A stretch of DNA of 64,000 bases from Syntrophomonas sp. (lineage in GTDB: Bacteria > Bacillota > Syntrophomonadia > Syntrophomonadales > Syntrophomonadaceae): contig JAENZE010000004.1 in assembly GCA_016841425.1 (NCBI GenBank), forward strand, positions 92,821 through 156,820. The letters run 5' to 3'. This document shows, one piece after another, positions 16,209 through 24,674 of this stretch. The notes beneath the pieces are model-generated. The model worked only from the letters and a program-made list of their open reading frames with translations, had not been told where the DNA came from and did not search any database. The first letter of the stretch is position 1; each line of letters starts with the position of its first letter. The position numbers and the translations under genes were made by a program.

Positions 16209-17438
16209 TTGAAAGCGTTACAGATAATACGTGCGGCAGAAAAAGTCTTGACTGATAAGTTTTTAGAATTAGAGGATACAGCTTATGTTAATCAGCTTAA
16301 AGTTTTAGAAGCTTTTCAAAATCACAGGGTGAGAGAATACCATTTTTATACTTCGTCCGGTTACGGTTATGACGATGCTGGCAGAGCTGCACTGGAAGAC
16401 ATTTATGCCCAGGTGTTTTCAGCAGAGGATTCTATAGTCAGACCACAGATAGTATCTGGTACCCATGCAATAGCCGCTTGTTTATTTGGCCTGCTAAAAC
16501 CCGGTGACGAATTACTATCTTTGACCGGTCGTCCGTACGACACCTTATCAGGAATAATTAATGATTTACCAGGTTCACTTGTCAGCAAAAAAATACGATA
16601 TAAAGAAATAGAGCTGGATGCAGACGGTAAGCCTGATTCTGAACAAATTAAAAACAGCATTTCCAGCTCCACCAGCATGGTGTTTATCCAGAGGTCTCGA
16701 GGATATAGTGCGCGTCCAGCGTTGACCGTAGAGGAAATTGAGAACTTAAGCCAAACGGTCAAGGGAGTTAATTCGAATATTATTATATTTGTAGACAACT
16801 GCTATGGAGAGTTTGTCCAGGAAAGGGAACCGCTGAAAGCAGGTGCTGACCTTATAGCAGGGTCATTAATAAAAAACCCTGGTGGAGGTCTGGCTCCGGC
16901 AGGCGGGTACATATGTGGTACTCGGGATCTGGTAGAGCAGATATCATGGTATTTGACTGCTCCCGGATTGGGCAAAAAATTGGGAGCCAGTCTAAGCGAT
17001 AAGCGCTGGTTTTACCAGGGCCTATTTATGGCTCCCCATACCGTTTTACAGGCTTTAAAAGGAGCGGTGCTCCTGGCTTACCTTCTGGAACAGTATGGAT
17101 ATAAAGTGTCTCCCCTTTGGAACGAAAAGCGGGGAGATATTGTACAAGCAGTAAAATTTGCCGATGCCGGGCAGGTGCTTAAATTCTGTCAAATAGTGCA
17201 GCAATCATCCCCGGTTGACTCTGACGTTAAACTTGAATATGGTGATTTACCAGGTTATACGGATAAAATTGCCATGGCGGCTGGCACCTTTGTTCAGGGA
17301 TCTTCTATCGAGCTTTCATGTGATGCACCTATGCGCAGGCCATATTGCGCATATCTGCAGGGTGGTCTTACCTACGAACACATCAGGTATGTTGCAGAAC
17401 AAGTATTGAGATGCATTATTGATAATAATCAATTATAA
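16209..17438 (+). CDS. YnbB-like PLP-dependent 'methionine gamma-lyase/aluminium resistance' family protein
   Basis: Fold-type I PLP enzyme, 409 residues, starting at TTG 16209 after AGGAG at about 16192. The family N-terminus with FYTSSGYGYDDAGR is clear. The cofactor lysine is expected in AGSLIKNPGGGLAP near residue 225, and FVDNCYGEF supplies the ring-stacking/Asp region. Members are annotated variously as methionine gamma-lyase-like or aluminium resistance proteins; the reaction in vivo is not established. The gene follows spoVK closely and precedes a DUF456 gene, as part of the conserved spoVK-ynbB-glnA neighbourhood. Confidence 0.85.
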   Translation: MKALQIIRAAEKVLTDKFLELEDTAYVNQLKVLEAFQNHRVREYHFYTSSGYGYDDAGRAALEDIYAQVFSAEDSIVRPQIVSGTHAIAACLFGLLKPGDELLSLTGRPYDTLSGIINDLPGSLVSKKIRYKEIELDADGKPDSEQIKNSISSSTSMVFIQRSRGYSARPALTVEEIENLSQTVKGVNSNIIIFVDNCYGEFVQEREPLKAGADLIAGSLIKNPGGGLAPAGGYICGTRDLVEQISWYLTAPGLGKKLGASLSDKRWFYQGLFMAPHTVLQALKGAVLLAYLLEQYGYKVSPLWNEKRGDIVQAVKFADAGQVLKFCQIVQQSSPVDSDVKLEYGDLPGYTDKIAMAAGTFVQGSSIELSCDAPMRRPYCAYLQGGLTYEHIRYVAEQVLRCIIDNNQL

Positions 17439-17454
17439 GACAGGAGGTTGATGT

Positions 17455-17940
17455 ATGACTTCAAGCGTTTTCTTACTAATAGTAGTATTCTTATTGATAC
17501 TGGTAGGTATAGCAGGGACGATAGTTCCGCTGATTCCAGGCATTCCCTTAATATTCATTTCTATTGCTGCCTATGGGTGGTACGAAGGATTCCAACAGAT
17601 AACTCCCAGGTATTTAGTTATCATAGGCTCCATAACCGTGCTGTCAGTTATTATTGACTATTTATCTACCTCAATTGGTGCTAAATACGCTGGCTCGAGC
17701 AGAAAGGGAATATGGGGAGCATTTATAGGTACTTTTGTGGGGGCCATATTTTTTCCTCCCCTGGGTATACTGCTGGGGCCATGGTTAGGGGCATTCATCG
17801 GGGAGTATATTGAACTGCAGGATGTCAAGGCTGCCGCAAAAACCGGCTTGGGAACGGTATTAGGTCTATTCTCCGGGATAATATTTAATCTTATATTAGC
17901 TTTAATAATCTTAATTTCGTTTATTATTGTGTTAATCTAA
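17455..17940 (+). CDS. DUF456 small membrane protein
   Basis: The 161-residue integral membrane protein matches the DUF456 pattern. It has an N-terminal helix, a PLIPGIPLIF turn, a second helix, then a Gly-rich stretch (GAFIGTFVGAIFFPPLGILL) and paired C-terminal helices. DUF456 has no established function. The start follows AGGAGGTTG and the gene is 16 bases after the ynbB-like gene. It occupies the position where glnR sits in Bacillus. Confidence 0.8.
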   Translation: MTSSVFLLIVVFLLILVGIAGTIVPLIPGIPLIFISIAAYGWYEGFQQITPRYLVIIGSITVLSVIIDYLSTSIGAKYAGSSRKGIWGAFIGTFVGAIFFPPLGILLGPWLGAFIGEYIELQDVKAAAKTGLGTVLGLFSGIIFNLILALIILISFIIVLI

Positions 17941-18041
17941 TTATCTGATTTGGATTGTGTATACTTTTGCTATAAATTGATATGAAAAGATAATTATGTT
18001 AATCTAGGTTAGTTGAAATGCTTCAAAGTGGAGGTATAAAA

Positions 18042-19370
18042 ATGAATAGGGAAACGATATACAGAATTGTAAAAGAAAACAACGTTAAATTTATCAGACT
18101 TCAATTCACTGATATCCTCGGGGTAATGAAAAGCGTCTCTATTACCAGCGAACAATTGGATAAGGCTTTAGATGGGGATCTAATGTTTGATGGTTCCTCC
18201 ATCGAGGGATTTGTCCGTATTGAAGAATCAGACATGTACTTGAAACCTGACCTGGATACCTTTTTAGTGCTGCCCTGGATAAGTCCTACTTCTGATGGCA
18301 GAACAGCCAGATTGATCTGTAATATCTATGATTCCAATGAACAGCCTTTTGTAGGTTCTCCACGCTATATACTGCAAAAAGCTCTGGCTGAAGCTGCTGA
18401 ATTAGGTTATTCTATGATGGTCGGGCCTGAACCAGAATTTTTTATGTTCCATTTGGATGAAAATGGTCAGCCCACCTTGGATACCAATGATAAAGCCAGC
18501 TATTTTGACCTGCCACCGGTAGATATGGGTGAAGATGCCCGCCGCGATATGGTTGAAACCCTTTCCAGCATGGGATTTGAGATTGAGGCTGCCCATCACG
18601 AAGTAGCTCCTGGTCAGCATGAAATCGATTTTAAATACCAGGATGCTCTCACTACTGCTGATAGCATTGTTACTTTCCGTATTGTAGTAAGAACTGTAGC
18701 ACAGAAACATGGACTGCATGCTACTTTTATGCCCAAGCCGATATTCGGTATCAATGGCAGCGGTATGCACCTGCACATCTCTTTGTTCAAAGACGGTGAA
18801 AATGCATTCTATGACTCATCTCAGGAAGATGGACTAAGTAAAATATGCCGGCAGTTTATAGCCGGAGTCATGAAGCACGCTAAAGCCATATGTGCTATTA
18901 CCAGCCCTACTGTTAATTCCTATAAACGTCTGGTTCCAGGATATGAAGCTCCAGTCCATATAGCCTGGTCCTATCGGAACAGGAGTCCTTTGATAAGAAT
19001 ACCAGCTAGACGAGGTATAGGTACCAGAATAGAATTAAGAAGTCCTGATCCAACCTGTAATCCTTACCTGGGTCTGGCCGTTATTCTTAAAGCTGGATTG
19101 GACGGTATAAAAAATGAGATGGCAGCAGCAGATCCAGTAGAACAGAACATCTATGAAATGGGACTGGCGGAGAGAAAACAAAGCCATATTGATGCTCTGC
19201 CTGAGAACCTTTATGAAGCGATAAATGAACTAGGTAAGGATGCGGTAATACAAGAAGCACTGGGAGATCATATCTGTTCTCTATTCTGCAGAGCCAAGAT
19301 CAGGGAGTGGGAAACTTATAGTTCAAGGGTTTATGATTGGGAAATAGCCGAGTACCTGGAGAAATTTTAG
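18042..19370 (+). CDS. glnA: Glutamine synthetase type I (GSI-alpha-like)
   Basis: Catalyses glutamate + NH3 + ATP to glutamine. ATG 18042 is chosen because GTGGAGGT lies just upstream; the earlier ATG 18018 has none. The 442 residues fit GSI-alpha. Visible motifs are FDGSSIEGF, GPEPEFFMF, NGSGMHLHISLF, NSYKRLVPGYEAP and RSPLIRIPARRG, covering the metal and ATP sites. The adenylylation-site sequence of GSI-beta enzymes is not obvious, consistent with feedback/regulator control. No glnR is next to it. The nitrogen partners amtB and glnK lie about 43 kb away. Confidence 0.97.
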   Translation: MNRETIYRIVKENNVKFIRLQFTDILGVMKSVSITSEQLDKALDGDLMFDGSSIEGFVRIEESDMYLKPDLDTFLVLPWISPTSDGRTARLICNIYDSNEQPFVGSPRYILQKALAEAAELGYSMMVGPEPEFFMFHLDENGQPTLDTNDKASYFDLPPVDMGEDARRDMVETLSSMGFEIEAAHHEVAPGQHEIDFKYQDALTTADSIVTFRIVVRTVAQKHGLHATFMPKPIFGINGSGMHLHISLFKDGENAFYDSSQEDGLSKICRQFIAGVMKHAKAICAITSPTVNSYKRLVPGYEAPVHIAWSYRNRSPLIRIPARRGIGTRIELRSPDPTCNPYLGLAVILKAGLDGIKNEMAAADPVEQNIYEMGLAERKQSHIDALPENLYEAINELGKDAVIQEALGDHICSLFCRAKIREWETYSSRVYDWEIAEYLEKF

Positions 19371-19383
19371 CTCATAAATAAAA

Positions 19384-19407
19384 GGCTGGCAAAAATATTT
19401 GCCAGCC
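19384..19407 (+). terminator. Hairpin after glnA
   Basis: GGCTGGCAAA (19384-19393) and TTTGCCAGCC (19398-19407) form a perfect 10-bp stem with loop AATA. No T-run follows, so it may act as a terminator or as a 3'-end stabiliser. Confidence 0.65.
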
Positions 19408-19449
19408 CCAGATTGTCAAAAAAGGCTAATAGCTGCGTTAACATGGAAA

Positions 19450-19600
19450 GCCCACAGGACCTCCCCGCTGAAGCGGGACTGCTGATGTACTGCATTTTAT
19501 TTGCGGTACAATTAAGGGTGCAAATTAATGTTCGCGTAAGCTCACAAATTATAAGAAGTCCGTTCAATCGATGTACTTGTTACGGGTACATTTCTCTTTG
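19450..19600. repeat. Repeat A relative between glnA and lexA
   Basis: GGACCTCCCCGCTGAAGCGG, CTGATGTACTGCATTTTATT and GCGGTACAATTAAGGGTGCA recall the copy at 14826-14972. The frames crossing this region are not credible genes. The rest, 19600-19710, contains a GGCTCGCTCTGGCAGG segment also seen near the first copy (GGGTTCGCTCTGGCTCAAGG) and nothing else I can name. Confidence 0.7.
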
Positions 19601-19710
19601 AGGTGTGTCCCCACACCTTACTCGCCTCAATTACGGGCTTTCAAGTTGCCTTGCTCTTAACCTTTTTGGCTCGCTCTGGCAGGGTATGATTGAGCCTGTA
19701 TTTTTTAATA

Positions 19711-20328
19711 TTAGAATCGTCGTAATAACCCTGATACTCTTCCAGCAATCTGGGCATTTGTTACAAATATCGAAGCCATTGAGGCATTTTCCGGTCTCAA
19801 TTCAATACCCGAGTCTCTCTTGTAAAAACGCTTAACAGTAGCTTCATCTTCGATCAATGCTACCACAATTTCTCCGTTATTGGCTGCCGGCTGCTGCCTT
19901 ACTATTAAGTAATCACCATCAAATATGCCGGCTTCAATCATACTATCACCTTTTACACGTAAGATGAAATGACTGCCAGAACCAACGAAATCCACAGGTA
20001 CGGGAAGATATTCTTCAATATTCTGTTCTGCTAATATAGGTGTACCGGCAGCTACACTGCCAACTACCGGTAGAGGAATAGTATCGCTTACAGCTATATC
20101 TCCTTCAGAATCAACGGGAATGATTGCTCTTGGTTTAGTAGGGTCCTTTTTTAAAAACCCTTTTTCCTCCAGTTGTACCAGGTGGTTATGTACAGTAGAA
20201 CTGGAGCGGAGACCTACCGCCTGTCCAATTTCTCTCACAGAAGGTGGATATCCTGAACTGCGTATTTTCTCTCTGATATAATGGAGTATCTGCCTTTGTC
20301 TTTCTGTCAGAGTGGTGTCATGCTGCAT
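19711..20328 (-). CDS. lexA: SOS-response repressor LexA
   Basis: The 205-residue repressor starts at ATG 20328, preceded on the minus strand by GGAGG near 20340; a longer frame to 20388 is less likely. The N-terminal winged helix contains [14 protein letters not shown] and [14 protein letters not shown]. The self-cleavage site is in [10 protein letters not shown] (Ala-Gly bond). The serine/lysine dyad lies in [12 protein letters not shown] and [12 protein letters not shown] RecA-stimulated autoproteolysis mechanism follows from the family. A LexA-box-like site overlaps its promoter, suggesting autoregulation. Confidence 0.96.
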   Translation of the reverse strand: MQHDTTLTERQRQILHYIREKIRSSGYPPSVREIGQAVGLRSSSTVHNHLVQLEEKGFLKKDPTKPRAIIPVDSEGDIAVSDTIPLPVVGSVAAGTPILAEQNIEEYLPVPVDFVGSGSHFILRVKGDSMIEAGIFDGDYLIVRQQPAANNGEIVVALIEDEATVKRFYKRDSGIELRPENASMASIFVTNAQIAGRVSGLLRRF

Positions 20329-20358
20329 AATTATGAACCTCCACTTTATTTGACTAAA

Positions 20359-20395
20359 ATTATACCACAATTCAGGAATTAAAAACACATGTTCG
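20359..20395 (-). promoter_or_regulatory. lexA promoter with overlapping LexA-box-like site
   Basis: On the minus strand an extended -10, TGGTATAAT, has its TATAAT at 20359-20364. The sequence at 20382-20395 reads CGAACATGTGTTTT on the minus strand. It is close to the Gram-positive LexA box CGAAC-N4-GTTCG, with a good first half and a poor second half, and sits at the -35 position. Confidence 0.6.
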
Positions 20396-20409
20396 ATGGA
20401 AATATTTGT

Positions 20410-21144
20410 TTAGTGTTTTTCCTGCTGCCAAAAACATTCTTTGTTAACATTTTCAATACTGCCCAGCAGCTTCTGCCTGGCTCCAGGGAATTTCTGTTCT
20501 ATTTCAGCTAAAAGGCTGCTTACTTCATCCCTTTTCGTATAACCATCAGCCGGACAAGATTTATCCATAACTGGAATATCGAGTGATTCGCTCAAGCGTT
20601 TAATATCCAACTCACTTACATATATCATAGGCCGAATAACCGTTAATCCTATCCGATCCAGATAAGTCCGGGGCTTAAATACATTGAAATGACCTTCAAA
20701 AAGCATTGAGATAAACAGAGTATTAACCACATCATCAGCATGGTGTCCAAGAGCCAGTTTATTGCAGCCTAAATTTTTAGCGGTCCTGTTTAATGCCCCT
20801 CGCCTTAGATGTGAACAGAGGGCGCAGGGATTTTTCTCCTGCCTATAACTGAATACTACCTCGCTGATATTGGTCCTCTCAATATGCAGTGTAGTGCTTT
20901 GGGTATGACAATAATCTCTTATCATATTTGTATCAATATCCCATCCCAGATCCAATAGAATAGGATGAAGAGTAAAGTTCAGCGGCGTATATTTTTTCAG
21001 AAGCTGCAGGAGGTACAGCATTACCAGACTATCTTTGCCGCCAGAAATCCCTACTGCTATTCGATCGTCATTTTCGATTAAATTATAATTTAAGCTAGCA
21101 TTCCTGATCTGTTTAAACACGAATTTCGTACGTCTGCTGTGCAT
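20410..21144 (-). CDS. TtcA/TilS-family tRNA-thiolation-like PP-loop ATPase
   Basis: The 244-residue adenine-nucleotide alpha hydrolase has the PP-loop GISGGKDSLVML near residue 33. A Fe-S-type pair CALC follows near 105, with GHHADD near 133. This is the TtcA pattern, in which enzymes make 2-thiocytidine at tRNA position 32 using a Fe-S cluster; a third cysteine, KSCPADGY, matches the expected late ligand. Substrate identity in Firmicutes is less certain because several TtcA-like groups exist. GGGAG lies before the ATG. It is upstream of lexA on the same strand, but lexA has its own promoter. Confidence 0.8.
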   Translation of the reverse strand: MHSRRTKFVFKQIRNASLNYNLIENDDRIAVGISGGKDSLVMLYLLQLLKKYTPLNFTLHPILLDLGWDIDTNMIRDYCHTQSTTLHIERTNISEVVFSYRQEKNPCALCSHLRRGALNRTAKNLGCNKLALGHHADDVVNTLFISMLFEGHFNVFKPRTYLDRIGLTVIRPMIYVSELDIKRLSESLDIPVMDKSCPADGYTKRDEVSSLLAEIEQKFPGARQKLLGSIENVNKECFWQQEKH

Positions 21145-21503
21145 AATGAACTAATCTCCCATCAATTGAGTTTCTTTACTGCATTATACCAATAGAATAA
21201 TTAAATACATAACTCTTTGAAAGTAGAAATCTATTCAAGGCTCGGAGCTCACAGTGTTATGGAAGACCTCTGTAGAGTCCGCCCCGGTGCCGAGACAACT
21301 AATGAACATACAATAAGGGTGCAATTTGATTGGCGCTGTTCACAGGGTTATGGAGGCATAATGGCAGATTGATATTGCCATATTTATAGGCAGTAATGTA
21401 CAATTATGTAGGTTGTGAGTCATAACAAGGCCTACAATTGAACATGTAAACTAACTTCATGGGACTCCATAGTTTTGAACAGATCTAAATAGGAGTTGAA
21501 TCG
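21145..21503. repeat. Intergenic region with possible degenerate repeat A
   Basis: Bases 21265-21345 contain GAGACAACTAATGAACATAC followed by AATAAGGGTGCAATTTG, weakly matching repeat A copies. The remainder shows only the AGGAG before dacF-like gene at 21504. Confidence 0.4.
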
Positions 21504-22802
21504 ATGCAGTCACTAGGAAGAAAACCTGTTATAGTATGTTTACTTATTATAGTAATAAACCTCATAAGTATTCTGCCTGCTAAACAACTAACACTAAGCG
21601 CCGCTTTAGCAACCTGTCCTGAACCCCAGGGAAAATCTGCGGTGTTGATGGATTTCAGCTCAGGACGCATTCTATATGATAAAAATAGCCATGAGCGTGT
21701 ACCGCCCGCTAGCGTAACCAAAATTATGACTGCTTTACTGGTAATTGAAGACGGTAATCTAGATCAATTAGTAGAGGTTAGTGAGATAGCTGCCGGTACT
21801 CGCGAATGTACTGTATATCTTCAAGAAGGTGAACAAATTACTCGACGGGATCTTCTTTATGCATGTATGCTTCCTTCTGCAAATGATGCCGCAGTGGCCC
21901 TGGCGGAAAGTGTTGCATTCAATCTAGATGCTTTCGTGGAGCTCATGAATCAGCGTGCTATGGAACTGGGGATGGACGACACTCACTTCTGCAATCCGCA
22001 TGGTCTGCATGAAGATGGACATTACTCCTCAGCCCATGATCTGGCTCTTTTGAGTCGTGAGGCGATGAAGCACAGTACCTTTCGAGACCTGGTCAGCACC
22101 CACAATACTATAATCCCAGGTGCTCCCGGAGGCGAGGAGCGCAGCTTATGGAACCAGAATCGTTTATTATATCGCTATGAAGGAACATTAGGAATAAAAA
22201 CTGGTTATACTAAACAAGCTGGAAACTGCCTGGTTGGAGCAGCAAAAAAGGGCGAGATGCAGCTAATTGCAGTTAGCCTTAATTCACCTGCGGTCTACGA
22301 TGATGTTATAAGTATGATGGACTATGGTTTTACCAATTATCAGGTGTTGGAACTGGAAGGAAAGGAAGAACCCATACTGGTTAAGGTTAATGGGGGAGAA
22401 CAGAAAAGCGTAATTGCTCGACCAGTTACAGAATTGTTGGTAGCCGCCAGCGAAGAAGAAAGGTCCTTCATTAGTTGCAGTATTATGCCCTATGGCGAGG
22501 TGCCAGCCCCGGTTGAAAAAGGCGACATATTGGGAGTCTGTAAACTCTACAAACAAGACGAAGCGATTGCTAGCATCGATCTGGTAGCGGCTGAATCTGT
22601 ATCTATAAAACAGCCCTGGACCGTCTCTGTAAAATCCTGGACCTTAATTCTGCTTAAGTGGTTTATTTCAATATTTCTGGTGATAATAATATCCAAAAAT
22701 GAAAAAGCTCAGCAAATATTCAAGAGTTGCCTCCGGTATGTCATATTAAAAATTATCAAAAAGCGTTCACCTCGCAGCAGATCGGTACGTAATTGGCGTT
22801 AA
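21504..22802 (+). CDS. D-alanyl-D-alanine carboxypeptidase (DacF/PBP5-like, peptidase S11)
   Basis: Secreted, membrane-anchored penicillin-binding protein that trims stem peptides of peptidoglycan. An N-terminal hydrophobic signal (residues 8-24) precedes the mature part. Active-site motifs are SVTK at 70-73, SAN in MLPSANDAA and KTG in GIKTGYTK. A DacF/PBP5 C-terminal beta domain follows. The end has a transmembrane helix and a basic cytosolic tail (KKRSPRSRSVRNWR). DacF-type enzymes in spore formers act on forespore or cortex peptidoglycan, but a vegetative role cannot be excluded. ATG at 21504 follows AGGAG. Confidence 0.9.
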   Translation: MQSLGRKPVIVCLLIIVINLISILPAKQLTLSAALATCPEPQGKSAVLMDFSSGRILYDKNSHERVPPASVTKIMTALLVIEDGNLDQLVEVSEIAAGTRECTVYLQEGEQITRRDLLYACMLPSANDAAVALAESVAFNLDAFVELMNQRAMELGMDDTHFCNPHGLHEDGHYSSAHDLALLSREAMKHSTFRDLVSTHNTIIPGAPGGEERSLWNQNRLLYRYEGTLGIKTGYTKQAGNCLVGAAKKGEMQLIAVSLNSPAVYDDVISMMDYGFTNYQVLELEGKEEPILVKVNGGEQKSVIARPVTELLVAASEEERSFISCSIMPYGEVPAPVEKGDILGVCKLYKQDEAIASIDLVAAESVSIKQPWTVSVKSWTLILLKWFISIFLVIIISKNEKAQQIFKSCLRYVILKIIKKRSPRSRSVRNWR

Positions 22803-22876
22803 GTAAAATGGGGACAGGTTCTTTATTGCTATCGTTAGTCAGGTAGCAGTACACAAGGAACCTGTCCCCATTTTAC
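22803..22876. repeat. REP-like inverted repeat with 19-bp perfect arms
   Basis: GTAAAATGGGGACAGGTTC (22803-22821) and its exact complement (22858-22876) flank a 36-base centre that itself contains GCTA/TAGC. The GGGGACAGGTTC-type palindrome is a widely scattered repeat in other genomes, often linked to REP-associated transposases. No transposase is nearby. The interval 22877-23211 is A/T-rich and otherwise unremarkable. Confidence 0.8.
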
Positions 22877-23211
22877 CGTCCTATCGTTACTCACCTAATT
22901 AATTAAAAGACGCTCATGCAATGTCCATAACTTATCGATAAAAACTAATAAAGTAAAAATATAAAATATATTTAATTTTCTGCCAATATAGGGTATTATT
23001 ATGCTAATATGTGTTTTAAACCAGGACCTTATATCTATTTAATATTATTAATTGTGATTAGAGGACTAAATATACTTATATATGGTGAAGAAAGGGGATG
23101 TGCGATGGAGATTTTTGGCCAGTAAATTCTTATTTAATTAGGGGTTTTCTCAAGTAAATTTATTTACTGATGTTTGATAGTTACGGGAGTCATTCTCAGT
23201 ATGGGAGATTA

Positions 23212-24384
23212 ATGAAGGGGGAAATAGTGGTGATTTCTACACAAGCTATAGATGCCTGCAAAGAAATGTCCGAAATATTGGTAAAGATGATACCTGGTGG
23301 GGTATTATTTGTGGTAGTCGAAGGCAATCAAGTTGTATGGATGAAACAATCGGATTCATTTACTATCGAATTATTTAAGATTGGGCATAAGTTAGATGAA
23401 TCTACTACCAGCATGAAGTCAATTCGTGCGAAAAAGGTACTAAATGAAAATGTTCCTCGTTCAGTATATGGAATGAGATTGGAGATATCATCAATACCAA
23501 TAGTTAATGATGAAGGGGAAGCGGTAGGTGCATTCTCTATTGTAGTACCCAAATTGCATCCTGTTGCAGCAGCTTTTGGTGATTTTGCACCTATATTGGT
23601 AGAGATGTTTAACGAAGGGTCAATAATATATATGACAGATTTACAGAAAGTAGCATATAGACAGGAATCTAAAAACTGGTCTGTTACAATAGAGCCTACC
23701 CATCTGGGTCACGAATTAAGACCAGAAGATGTTGCTTATAAAGCATTAAAAGCTAAACAACCTATCACGGTGGAAATTGATGCTTCTAGATATGGTATTC
23801 CTGTAAATGTAGTAAGCTACCCGCTCCTGGATGACAAAAAAGAAAACCTGGTTGCTACTCTGGGAATAGTTACCCCAAAACAAACAGCTGTTGCTCTCCG
23901 TGATATGGCCAATAATCTTGGACATGGTCTGGGCAGCATTGGTGCTGCTATTCAGCAGCTGGCAGAATCTGCTTCGGACATACATACTAATGAACAGTCA
24001 CTAAATGCAAGCATTAAGGAAATTATTGACTATGCAGAACAGATTAACGAAGTTTCAGTATTCATAAAAGAAATAGCGGAGGAAACAAAGATGCTAGGTC
24101 TTAATGCGGCTATAGAAGCGGCCCGGGCTGGTGAAGCAGGCCGTGGTTTTGGCGTGGTTGCTGAAGAAATCAGGCATCTATCAGAACAATCCAAGGGTAC
24201 CGTACCAAAGATAGCACAATTAACTAATACTATAAAAGACATAACCAGGGAAGCAAATGAAAAAAGCAAGCTTTCTCTGTCCTCCGTTCAGGAACAGGCA
24301 GCAGCAACGGAGGAAATCACAGCCAGTATCCAAGAAATAACCGCCATGTCCGAAGAGTTAAATAATATTTCAAAGAAATTATAA
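23212..24384 (+). CDS. Soluble methyl-accepting chemotaxis-like protein with tandem sensor domain
   Basis: Cytosolic chemoreceptor-like protein with no transmembrane segment. The start is uncertain: ATG 23212 follows GGGAG and GTG 23230 follows GGGGG; the ATG 23170 is less likely. The N-terminal half holds two similar modules of about 105 residues, each with a hydrophobic strand, a YG-containing segment (SVYGMRL; SRYGIPV) and an ending like GAFSIVVPK or ATLGIVTPK. The C-terminal half is the MCP hairpin with the tip [20 protein letters not shown]. The ligand is unknown. No cheA, cheW or flagellar genes are in the window. A strong terminator follows. Confidence 0.82.
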   Translation: MKGEIVVISTQAIDACKEMSEILVKMIPGGVLFVVVEGNQVVWMKQSDSFTIELFKIGHKLDESTTSMKSIRAKKVLNENVPRSVYGMRLEISSIPIVNDEGEAVGAFSIVVPKLHPVAAAFGDFAPILVEMFNEGSIIYMTDLQKVAYRQESKNWSVTIEPTHLGHELRPEDVAYKALKAKQPITVEIDASRYGIPVNVVSYPLLDDKKENLVATLGIVTPKQTAVALRDMANNLGHGLGSIGAAIQQLAESASDIHTNEQSLNASIKEIIDYAEQINEVSVFIKEIAEETKMLGLNAAIEAARAGEAGRGFGVVAEEIRHLSEQSKGTVPKIAQLTNTIKDITREANEKSKLSLSSVQEQAAATEEITASIQEITAMSEELNNISKKL

Positions 24385-24401
24385 TAGTTATAATACGGAG
24401 C

Positions 24402-24435
24402 GGGACACGAAGACTTTTCGTGTCCCACTTTTTTT
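24402..24435 (+). terminator. Rho-independent terminator after the soluble MCP gene
   Basis: GGGACACGAA (24402-24411) pairs perfectly with TTCGTGTCCC (24417-24426), followed by AC and seven T residues. Confidence 0.93.
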
Positions 24436-24477
24436 GCCAGATACTGGGTTCAGGTAGCAACTTGTTAACTCAAAACT

Positions 24478-24665
24478 CGCAGGGGGATAAAGGCGATTCG
24501 TTTAGCGGGAACATAACTTGTTTCAGCCCATCAATCTAAAGCATCAGCAGCTAACTTATATGGAGAAAGTAAGACCGGACCCAAGCGGTCTTAAGCATTC
24601 ATCCGTACAATTTTCGTTTGCACTTGTGTCATTATGTTTGGTAGAGTTAATCATTAGTGCCTGGC
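24478..24665. repeat. Dispersed intergenic repeat B
   Basis: From 24478 this matches two other places. Its first 66 bases (AGGGGGATAAAGGCGATTCG onward) are nearly identical, in inverted orientation, to 38821-38886. The part 24512-24655 closely matches 60788-60930, for example TCAATCTAAAGCATCA and GAAAGTAAGACCGGACCCAA. No coding or transposase sequence is evident. Convergent genes flank it. Confidence 0.85.
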
Positions 24666-24674
24666 ACCGATGTT

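Noticed and set aside
19413-19835. Two overlapping short frames between glnA and lexA
   Set aside because: They cover a repeat copy and the antisense of lexA, with no homology or ribosome site.
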